DNA from: Eretmocerus hayati
Taxonomy: Eukaryota; Arthropoda; Insecta; Hymenoptera; Aphelinidae
Assembly: GCA_029851415.1 (NCBI GenBank)
Contig: CM056744.1
Span: 89,329,907 to 89,393,906, forward strand
Reading direction: 5' to 3'
DNA length: 64,000 bases
The notes beneath the pieces were generated by a model. That model was not told where the DNA came from, ran no database searches, and saw only the letters and a program-made list of their open reading frames with translations. Each line of letters opens with the position of its first letter. Positions within the stretch are counted from its first letter, which is position 1. A program made the translations under genes and the position numbers. Below, one piece after another: positions 60,101 through 64,000 of the stretch.

Positions 60101-62238
60101 AAATACAGTTGATTCGGCCACTAATAAATATTCATAATGAACGACATTCTGCCAAGCTTGGAAAAATTATATCATTCCGACGATCTCGCCGACGATCTTT
60201 GAACGACTTCGCGAAATACGAAACGTAATTTAGATTGCCAGAACAGGAGATGAATTCTCTTAAAAATAACAAGTTCATCGATAAAACTAGGTTCAACGAG
60301 ACATGCATCTTTTGATATTTCCTAACAATCCAAATTTCCGTTACGACTATTTCAAGAATTTATTTTAGGCACGTGGTGGTGCAATTTCGATTTTCATCTT
60401 CAAAAATATTAGAGCTACGGGATTGTGTCGTAAATCTGCCAACGCCATCCCTCATTTAGAGCCGCGTCGCGGATGGGACTGGCCCCGTGGTAATCTCGAT
60501 AGAGCATCTCACAAAAGGGGTAATAAACCCGGCGCGGCGCCAATGAGCAGCCGGTCTCTTCCCCGTCGCGCATCGAGACAACGCCAGACGGAGAGACAGA
60601 TTAGCAGTATAAGATTAGGGACCTGTTGTTACTGCAACGGGAAAAGTTGGGAAAACCCGGGGAAATACCAGCTCAAAATCACGCTTCTCAAACACCATTA
60701 ATAAATACGTCTCGGACAGATCACGATTTCGGAATCGTGTCTGGCTCTCTAATATGGTCTGGCTCTGGGGCTGTGTGCAGTCTTGTATTGATATATCACA
60801 CCACCAATAAATGCTAATGTATTTTTCATCTTTCTACAGGGTTCGAGATTTCTGGTCGGAGCCCGGACCTGCTGAAATTTTATCCAAATTACGACGGAAG
60901 GAAATAACGCTATTTCGCGCAGCTGAATTTCTCAACGTAACAGTGCACACGCTAGCGACGTATTTGTCAACGCTTCAAGGTCCCGATCGAATTTCTCTTG
61001 CTGGCGATTTGAGCATCGCAGCTGCAAATGCTCTTGGTGCAAATCCTATGGAGATAAGTAGCAGCAACAGCGGAAGTGATATGCACTTAGATAGCATATC
61101 CGAAGTGAGTAGTATGAACGATATTTTGGCCAAGATTAACGCTAGCGTAGCCCCGACGACGGCTACAGCAGCGACAACCTCGGCAACGTTAAAACGTGAG
61201 GGAAGTGGCTACGCGGAGTTACCGCAGGTCGGACAGGTGGTACCCAAGCCTTCTGTGCTCGACAACAACCCCGATATCACAATCGTCAAGACTGAGGGTG
61301 GACAGAGAAAGCGAGTCGAGTATACCAAGCTCACCGCTACCGAGAATAATAATGCCAAGCTCATGAGCGGCGGAGCCGTCAGCGAGCTTGCACAGACGCA
61401 ACATTCTCATTCAGGTAAGATGAGATCGCGTACGTTTTTGTTTGGATTTGAAAAGCGCGTGACGATCAATTTTTTCAAAATCGATGGCTTTTATTAAATT
61501 TGGAAAGTGAAAAAAATGAATTCTAGTCTCACGAAAGCCGGATTGTTAGGACCGTTCACCTTACTAGTCAATGTAGATGAAGATTTTGGCTCAGTGGTAA
61601 TCACGTCCATTACTTTTATTCACCCTTCCATCCGTCATGATTTTTGAACGACTAATTTGGTGGCTTTCTCAGTATTCGGAAGTGGGGTATTCATGTGTTT
61701 GAAAATTATGTTGAAAAATGTGTGTAGAGAAGTTTCCCCTTTAAAATTTTTGTTCGAATTTTCATTATCAAGTTCCATGCAGTGTCTAATTTTTGTATCG
61801 AATAATCACTCCAAGATCACTCTGTACAGCAAAAGCGGAGTGCAACGTGAATTCCAAAATGATCATACCCGAGCTAAATTTAATTGCGACGTGCCTCCAA
61901 TATCGCCATTCCCACTATGACATTTTAGCTGAGATTTTAGCAGTGTAGAAGCGTCACCAGTATTCCAAAGTAAAAGAGTCAATTAATTTCGTCAGGAAAT
62001 GCATAAATGCTACGCAAAAGTTCACTCGATTCTGCGTCTAATTCATTACCCATCATAAAGTGATTATGTTTTTGTGCTTTTTGAAATAGGTCAAGCAACG
62101 CAGCAGTCAGTGACGCATCAGCAACAGATGATAACGGCACAAACGACGGTTCAACAGCAATTGCAGCATCACCAACAACTGCAACATCAGAAGCTTAGCG
62201 ACTCATTGTCGATTAACAATGACATCGGCAAGCCCTAA
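21013..62238 (+). CDS. BTB/POZ and Pipsqueak-domain DNA-binding protein (BtbVII-like), whole spliced gene
   Basis: Eight exons join in frame: 21013-21174, 53449-53598, 56906-57187, 58817-58897, 58990-59041, 59605-59854, 60840-61414, 62090-62238. All have GT-AG borders, and the product is 566 residues. Residues 14-127 form an insect-type BTB/POZ dimerisation domain (QQYCLRW start, VTLACEG, HK-VVLSACS, VEFMYKGE, LLKTAEDLHIKGLAEV). Residues 171-177 (RRRGRPP) are AT-hook-like. Residues 269-319 and 327-373 are two Psq helix-turn-helix domains, each opening with an E/DFW motif. The tail is Gln/His-rich. BTB plus Psq proteins are nuclear DNA-binding regulators (Pipsqueak, Bric-a-brac). The RWKYHHSNLQ sequence and the tandem Psq domains suggest the orthologue of Drosophila BTB-protein-VII, from memory, so no symbol is given. 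An upstream ATG at 20953 would add 20 residues. Confidence 0.9.
21175..27699. other. Intron 1, first part: no nested gene seen
   Basis: This is the start of the 32,274-base intron that splits the BTB domain. It contains the compound C12-(AC)n microsatellite and weak inverted similarities near 22.08-22.20 kb. The segment 26.69-26.94 kb is CpG-richer than its surroundings. All open frames are short and without domains. Confidence 0.5.
22373..22402. repeat. Compound microsatellite C12-(AC)n
   Basis: Twelve C are followed by AC dinucleotides, the same compound form as at 7631-7658. Confidence 0.95.
27700..28025. mobile_element. Foldback MITE with about 140-bp arms
   Basis: The arm 27700-27841 (ccaaccttgcgga, tgatgaaactttgggaatca, catgggcctcctatt, gagattagcatt) is mirrored by 27889-28025 at roughly 85% identity, with a loop of about 47 bases. 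There is no coding content. Part of the inner arm resembles the interior of the element at 53812-54190, suggesting one family. Confidence 0.75.
28441..28712. mobile_element. Nested inverted-repeat element, inner copy 1
   Basis: cacggctcacgtgcgccatg at 28503 onward, through atcggattttagcc at 28544, pairs with 28651-28691. The outer sequences gtcaacaaatg at left and gtccacaaatc at right are related. The opening sequence gggtgtgtcaacaaatgaag recurs almost exactly at 28719 as gggtgtgtccacaaatgaag, so two related units stand in tandem. Confidence 0.6.
28713..28935. mobile_element. Nested inverted-repeat element, inner copy 2
   Basis: It opens with gggtgtgtccacaaatgaag, like inner copy 1. Inside, gctcaccaaatttgagcc at 28797-28814 is the inverse of ggctcaaatttggtgagc at 28912-28929. 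A GC-rich hairpin from gcatgagccgtgagccgg to gcggctcatgc lies at 28739-28788. Confidence 0.55.
31675..31693. repeat. (CT)n microsatellite
   Basis: Uninterrupted CT run. Confidence 0.9.
34807..34825. repeat. (TGA)n microsatellite
   Basis: About six TGA/GAT triplets. Confidence 0.9.
36795..36855. repeat. GC-rich hairpin
   Basis: ggcgcggtagcgcctcgct pairs with agcgaggcgctgtgcc around a 26-base loop, with small bulges. Its size is like a short precursor hairpin, but no known miRNA is recognised. Confidence 0.6.
36856..37622. other. Intron 1: unique-looking, moderately CpG-rich
   Basis: No supportable gene. An open frame at 36871-37272 has no domain. Confidence 0.4.
37623..38396. repeat. 774-bp near-perfect palindrome (365-bp arms, 44-bp loop)
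   Basis: The arms 37623-37987 and 38032-38396 are the same length. By eye they match as inverted copies with only about two mismatches (one near 37744, one near 37979) and no indels. The outer tips are atc then a run of 11 C at left, mirrored as 11 G then at at right. No target duplication is obvious. It could be a young foldback element or a locally duplicated inverted segment. If transcribed within the long intron it would fold into a double-stranded hairpin. There is no coding content. Confidence 0.9.
38397..39430. other. Intron 1: nothing recognised
   Basis: No gene or repeat boundaries supportable. Confidence 0.45.
39431..40478. mobile_element. Tc1-like foldback element
   Basis: The left end cactgccggtcaaaagtttc (39431 on), continuing aggacaccca, is the inverse of the right end (…gggtgtcctgaaacttttga, then tcggtagtg, ending 40478). 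TA flanks both sides. Tips of the form CACTnCCGnTCAAAAGTTT are familiar in Tc1-type elements. The interior is itself a long imperfect inverted repeat: ggatcttatcagg near 39514 against ctgataagatctt near 40250, and gatcttcccaatttgagct near 39593 against agctcaaattgggaagatc near 40163. The right arm carries about 140 extra bases (about 40290-40430). There is no transposase frame. Confidence 0.8.
40479..41743. other. Intron 1: CpG-rich stretch, possible regulatory DNA
   Basis: The segment 41.1-41.64 kb is enriched in CpG and tata-like steps (cgcgtatatatacc, ggatatataagcggg at about 41210-41224) relative to neighbours. It could hold a promoter or enhancer. There is no coding evidence. Confidence 0.3.
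41744..42416. mobile_element. piggyBac-like MITE (TTAA-flanked)
   Basis: TTAA stands at 41744-41747 and 42413-42416. The tips read ttaacccttccagcacggg at left and, from the other strand at right, ttaacccttttagcacgga. TTAACCCTT-type ends with a TTAA target are typical of piggyBac-related elements. The 673-base interior has no transposase. It ends in a 20-base perfect palindrome, listed separately. Confidence 0.8.
42376..42395. repeat. Perfect 20-bp palindrome
   Basis: cccataataattattatggg is its own reverse complement. It lies just inside the right end of the TTAA-flanked element. Confidence 0.95.
43943..43988. repeat. Polypurine (A/G) tract
   Basis: Forty-plus consecutive purines on the plus strand, made of aaag/aag units. 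Confidence 0.9.
45601..45696. repeat. Inverted repeat with 23-bp arms
   Basis: gatattgtattcgtgaatcg plus gca at 45601-45623 pairs with 45674-45696 with two mismatches. A perfect tctcaaatttgaga palindrome lies between the arms. Confidence 0.75.
48381..48605 (+). repeat. Two direct repeats of about 60 bp, 166 bp apart
   Basis: cctcaaatgcatgtccaaac onward at 48381-48440 recurs as cctcaaacgcatgtccaaac onward at 48547-48605, with tttcgatgacc in both. It looks like a short tandem duplication inside an unidentified repeat. Confidence 0.7.
48606..49211. other. Intron 1: nothing recognised
   Basis: Contains an 11-G tract at 48803-48813. No gene. Confidence 0.4.
49212..49543. mobile_element. Foldback MITE
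   Basis: The left arm from 49212 (ccgttgtcccaatgtcac, cgtgatgttgggtctcct, cgaagtacaatgaacggc, caccacccgag) is mirrored by the right arm ending at 49543 (cggtggtgtgg-like gggtggtgtgg, gccgttcaatgcacttcg, aggagactgaacatcacg, gagacaacgg). The arms are about 100 bases and imperfect. No coding content. Confidence 0.7.
49544..53448. other. Intron 1, last part, with a GC-rich island
   Basis: No nested gene is supportable. The segment 51.82-52.68 kb is unusually GC- and G-rich (repeated gtggtggtgg, several CpG clusters, a 9-G run). It lies about 0.8-1.6 kb before exon 2, so it is a candidate internal promoter or enhancer, by composition only. The intron ends ttttgtgcag at 53448. Confidence 0.4.
53449..53598 (+). 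CDS. Coding exon 2: middle of BTB domain
   Basis: Residues 55-104, exactly 50 codons, phase 0 on both sides. It opens VVLSACSTYFD, continues MRDVKFSDIKVLVEFMYKGE and ends INIDH. These are the conserved central BTB helices and the FMYKGE motif. The acceptor is ttttgtgcag|gtt and the donor cac|gtaagt. Skipping this exon would keep frame but destroy the BTB fold. Confidence 0.95.
53599..53811. other. Intron 2, start
   Basis: Intron 2 spans 53599-56905. Nothing else is seen in this part. Confidence 0.8.
53812..54190. mobile_element. MITE with G-rich inverted ends
   Basis: The left end (tcaatac, then gacaagggggg, cacggggtcc, cgccaatta) is matched by the inverse of the right end (taattggcg, ggaccccgtgg, ccccccttgtc, gtattga). 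Within it lie a 10-G and a 15-G tract. The interior around 54010-54070 resembles the inner arm of the element at 27700-28025 (shared gcaatg-taatctc, agga-gcccat order). Confidence 0.65.
54191..56905. other. Intron 2, remainder
   Basis: AT-rich with no nested gene. The intron ends tttcatattacag at 56905. A possible pogo-type end is listed separately. Confidence 0.5.
56301..56362. repeat. Possible pogo-type element end
   Basis: It reads gagttacggagt, gagttaaggaaatcccgag, ttagagagttcttactg followed by TA. Read inward from the right this is cagtaagaactctctaactc, like the termini of pogo/Tigger-type elements. No left partner was found. Confidence 0.3.
56906..57187 (+). CDS. Coding exon 3: end of BTB domain and AT-hook-like motif
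   Basis: Residues 105-198, 94 codons, phase 0 at both ends. RLSSLLKTAEDLHIKGLAEV (residues 106-125) is the final BTB helix pair. Then comes a Ser/Gly/Pro-rich linker, an acidic-proline stretch EDPPPPKQ and RRRGRPP (residues 171-177). RRRGRPP matches the RGRP core of an AT-hook, a minor-groove DNA-binding motif. It may equally serve as a nuclear localisation signal. The donor is aat|gttagt. Confidence 0.95.
57188..58816. other. Intron 3
   Basis: 1,629 bases with no gene or clear repeat, ending tttttcaaaag. Confidence 0.85.
58817..58897 (+). CDS. Coding exon 4: short acidic exon
   Basis: Residues 199-225, 27 codons, phase 0 on both sides. EDMSEGDHESWDDDM is strongly acidic and would suit a protein-interaction or activation segment. 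Because it is a frame-preserving cassette it could be skipped without a frameshift. The acceptor caaaag is weaker than most in this gene. The donor att|gtaagt is strong. Confidence 0.85.
58990..59041 (+). CDS. Coding exon 5: 52-base mini-exon
   Basis: Residues 226-242 plus one base (QLSYMPKDDGMCDQEKK). It is separated from exon 4 by an intron of only 92 bases. The acceptor is cacag|cag, a tandem NAGNAG site, so Gln226 may be included or omitted. The exon ends in phase 1 (g|gtaag), and exon 6 begins with the two bases that complete an Ala codon. That confirms the join. Confidence 0.85.
59042..59604. other. Intron 5
   Basis: 563 bases with no gene. It ends cgttttcag. Confidence 0.85.
59605..59854 (+). 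CDS. Coding exon 6: first Psq helix-turn-helix domain
   Basis: Residues 243-326. After an Asn/Ser linker comes TTGRRQEFWEEPFTRRVMDA, then MKSAAEILGVSYGTLYGRY. This is a Pipsqueak-type helix-turn-helix at about residues 269-319, which binds DNA in the Psq family. The exon ends in phase 2 (tac ag|gtactg), and exon 7 supplies the G that completes Arg. If the intron were retained, translation would stop two codons later (Tyr, then TGA), giving a protein with a single Psq domain. Confidence 0.95.
59855..60839. other. Intron 6, with a GC-rich core
   Basis: 985 bases. The segment 60.44-60.64 kb is much more GC- and CpG-rich than the flanks and includes gcgccaatgagcag, a CCAAT-like motif. An open frame there (60423-60701) has no domain. 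The intron ends ttctacag at 60839. Confidence 0.6.
60440..60640. promoter_or_regulatory. Candidate internal promoter or enhancer in intron 6
   Basis: A CpG-rich island with a CCAAT-like box at about 60539-60543, placed just before the exon that encodes the second Psq domain. If it were a promoter, transcripts would lack the BTB and first Psq regions. This rests on composition and position alone. Confidence 0.25.
60840..61414 (+). CDS. Coding exon 7: second Psq domain and Ser/Thr-rich region
   Basis: Residues 327-517 plus split Gly518. VRDFWSEPGPAEILSKLRRK then LFRAAEFLNVTVHTLATYL (residues 327-373) repeats the layout of the first Psq domain: FWSEP against FWEEP, AAEFLNV against AAEILGV. A Ser-rich linker follows, then an Ala/Thr stretch. 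Two sites match the SUMO consensus: LKRE (Lys444) and VKTE (Lys476). A basic cluster QRKRVEYTK follows. The donor is tca g|gtaag. Reading through it would end after 28 further codons (KMRSRTF… to a stop at 61495-61497). Confidence 0.95.
61415..62089. other. Intron 7
   Basis: 675 bases with no gene. It ends tttttgaaatag at 62089. Confidence 0.85.
62090..62238 (+). CDS. Coding exon 8: Gln/His-rich C-terminus and stop
   Basis: It completes Gly518, then residues 519-566, dominated by Gln with His (HQQQM, VQQQLQHHQQ). It ends SINNDIGKP and TAA at 62236-62238. Poly-Gln tails are common in insect transcription factors. The stop is followed by C (TAAC) and by a further open frame, described separately. 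A lysine/serine segment KLSDSLS precedes the end. Confidence 0.92.
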
Positions 62239-62565
62239 CTGTTCAGGCCATACTTGGCACCTGGGGCCTGCATCAGCGGCGCCTCGGCAAGATATGCGGC
62301 AGGCTTTGCTTCCCTGACGAGCAGCGGTGGTGGCGGATCTCGTTATCCAGGCCATGCAAGCTTTAACGGTAGCGGTATTAGCCATCATCAACAACACCAT
62401 CGTCAACAACATCATCATCAGAACCATCATCAGCAGCACCAGTATCATCATCAGTACCACAACGGTAGTGCTACTACAGCGAGAAACACGAGAGACGAAG
62501 GATGCCCTCGGGGCTTCTATTCCAACGTCTTTACCAGGTTTTTCGCCAACTGCCACCTCGAATGA
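62239..62565 (+). other. In-frame 108-codon open extension after the TAA stop
   Basis: Directly after TAA the same frame stays open for 108 codons, to TGA at 62563-62565. It would encode a Gly/Ser-rich part (TSSGGGGSRYPG), then a long His/Gln tract (HHQQHHRQQHHHQNHHQQ), then a Cys/Phe-containing end. The composition continues that of exon 8. Either this is 3' UTR carrying CAT/CAG repeats, or it is a C-terminal extension reached by stop-codon readthrough or by a splice that bypasses the stop. Another forward frame is also open for 87 codons across the repeats, so openness alone is weak evidence. Confidence 0.45.
62388..62461 (+). repeat. CAT/CAR triplet-rich tract
   Basis: Interrupted catcat/caacaac/cagcag triplets. 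In the frame of exon 8 it would encode His/Gln. Confidence 0.85.
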
Positions 62566-63260
62566 AAGAGCGCAAAACCGTTTTGAATGATACGATTACA
62601 AACACGGCATCGTAAAGGTTCAACTTTTGCGTTAGGCTATGTTCTTGCTTTTTTCTGGCGTGGATTACCGTCTTTGAGTGCTAGTCATGTGCGCCGCGAT
62701 GTGACGCATTGCTCGAGCCGATCAAAACTCGATGCATGATACGCATTTTGCACTATTTTGCCTCTTCAGAGATGGAATTATCATGTGAGCACGCTGATAT
62801 GATAACTAAATAACTCAATTTGAGAAAAAGATGTTGATCGTAACCCGGACGATCCTTTCTCTTTCTTGGCATTTTTAAAATACTTTTCTTGACCGCCTCA
62901 TTTAGCTCATCATTTGATACTCCAGGATACTCTAGAAAATTTCACGTAAAAATTGAGGAGATCCTAATTTATATAGACTTTATGATATATATTCATTACC
63001 AGTACTGATTGCTAAGCTTTTTCAATGCATTATTTGTCGCATATTTTTTAGACTGATCGATTATTCCCAGTGTTTCGAGATTCGCGGATGGCTCAATCGA
63101 CCTTTGACGTTTGTACAAAAGATTGTAAGTACGTAATATCCTCTTTTTGCATCTTACAACGACTGTTACACTTGCACTCATACTTGTGTCGTATAGATTA
63201 CCCTTTAGTCTACGTGATGACTTCATTTCTGTCAAAACAACCGTCGTGAAACAATTATGC

Positions 63261-63266
63261 ATTAAA
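63261..63266 (+). terminator. Candidate poly(A) signal ATTAAA
   Basis: attaaa followed within 30 bases by gtgctcatttaggtttc, a U/GU-rich stretch. It is about 1.0 kb after the stop codon. Confidence 0.3.
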
Positions 63267-63869
63267 TATCGTGCTCATTTAGGTTTCTAAGAGGTTTTCC
63301 AATTCCGACTTGTTCATTGCGAAGTAATTTTTTTCCAGTCAATGTACTGATATCTTATCAGTACCCCACTGAAGCAACAAGAATATCGCAAGTGGCATTC
63401 CAATTCCTGATAGATTTTCAGAAAATTGCAAACTTAGCGTATGCAAACTTGGTAAAATAGATATTATTTTCTAGAGCAAGTCCTAGAGTCTTGTGATTCT
63501 CGACCATGCATAACTTGGTACATCAAAAACACAAAATCTCCGTAGCGGTTCCGGCTACTTTTCGATTTGCAACCAATCAAGTAAAAAACTAAAGCAACAC
63601 ATAGTTCTAATATCTTATGCCAAAAGATGTCTTGAAAAGCAATAATACTACTTTTTTCCTCGTATGTACGGTGGAGTAAGCCAAAGTTCGTTCCTCACTA
63701 ATTCAGCTTTTATTTTTGATCTCTTCGATAGCATGCTCAATGATGACATGCCGACAGCGAATGCAACCTCACTTGTCAGATTTGGGATATCTTCTTAGAT
63801 TCTTGACTAGTTAGCGCCTTGCTATACCTCTCGAATACTATTTCTGGACGGACGATGCCAGCGCGATCG

Positions 63870-63875
63870 AATAAA
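63870..63875 (+). terminator. Candidate poly(A) signal AATAAA
   Basis: aataaa followed by a gttttgataatggtg stretch about 20 bases later. It is the only canonical hexamer I noted after the stop codon. Confidence 0.3.
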
Positions 63876-64000
63876 TTCTCCATCATGTTTTGATAATGGT
63901 GATCTCTAGACAAATATTACAGTGCGTCAGATAAGAGGCGAACAGTCAAAGACCCAAAAAAATCTAATAAGAGTCACGGTCCACAAGCGTGTTACACGGA

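Larger units (their letters stand above)
62566..64000. other. 3' untranslated and downstream sequence
   Basis: No second gene is supportable. The end of the transcript cannot be placed. Two candidate poly(A) signals are listed separately. Confidence 0.5.

Noticed and set aside
60423..60701. 92-codon basic open frame in intron 6
   Set aside because: No domain. Explained by the stop-poor GC-rich island. Kept only as a possible regulatory block.
62203..62556. 117-codon Met/Leu-rich open frame, minus strand
   Set aside because: Antisense shadow of the CAT/CAG-rich tract at the 3' end of the gene.

Overview
This is a window of animal nuclear DNA, almost certainly from an insect. It is AT-rich, has long introns, and holds one recognisable protein-coding gene whose predicted protein is an insect-type BTB/POZ plus Pipsqueak (Psq) helix-turn-helix transcription factor. 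The rest is non-coding DNA dense with degenerate, mostly non-autonomous mobile elements. The order cannot be fixed from sequence alone. A holometabolous insect such as a hymenopteran is plausible, but that is an impression. I see no intact tRNA or rRNA gene, no CRISPR array and no bacterial-style operon.

Layout. From 1 to about 20.6 kb lies intergenic (or far-upstream intronic) DNA with no supportable gene. It holds a 5'-truncated non-LTR retrotransposon with a 13-bp target duplication (314-592), a 5S-rRNA-like sequence (2525-2607, minus), a tRNA-related SINE-like head (about 14.02-14.12 kb), and several inverted-repeat elements. These include a pogo-like MITE (8617-9025), a TA-flanked element with 22-bp perfect ends (12360-13165) and a TTAA-flanked piggyBac-like MITE (15050-15211).

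From 20.64 to 62.24 kb, plus strand, lies the BTB-Psq gene. Eight coding exons join in frame with canonical splice sites: 21013-21174, 53449-53598, 56906-57187, 58817-58897, 58990-59041, 59605-59854, 60840-61414 and 62090-62238. They give 566 residues from the ATG at 21013, or 586 from 20953. The BTB fold is split by a 32-kb intron. Exon 3 finishes the BTB domain and adds an AT-hook-like basic motif. Exons 6 and 7 each carry one Psq domain, and exon 8 is a Gln/His-rich tail. The architecture is that of a nuclear, dimerising, sequence-specific DNA-binding regulator. The closest Drosophila protein I can suggest is BTB-protein-VII, from memory only.

The 32-kb intron contains no supportable nested gene. 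It holds a striking 774-bp near-perfect palindrome (37623-38396), a Tc1-like foldback element (39431-40478), a second TTAA-flanked element (41744-42416), nested inverted repeats (28.2-29.45 kb) and CpG-rich islands that may be regulatory. From 62.24 to 64 kb lie the 3' untranslated region and downstream DNA.

The observations most worth a second look are: the 108-codon open His/Gln-rich frame directly after the stop codon (possible stop readthrough); the ATG-less Ser-rich in-frame extension before the start; the 365-bp-arm palindrome; and two copies of one inverted-repeat family on either side of the big intron.
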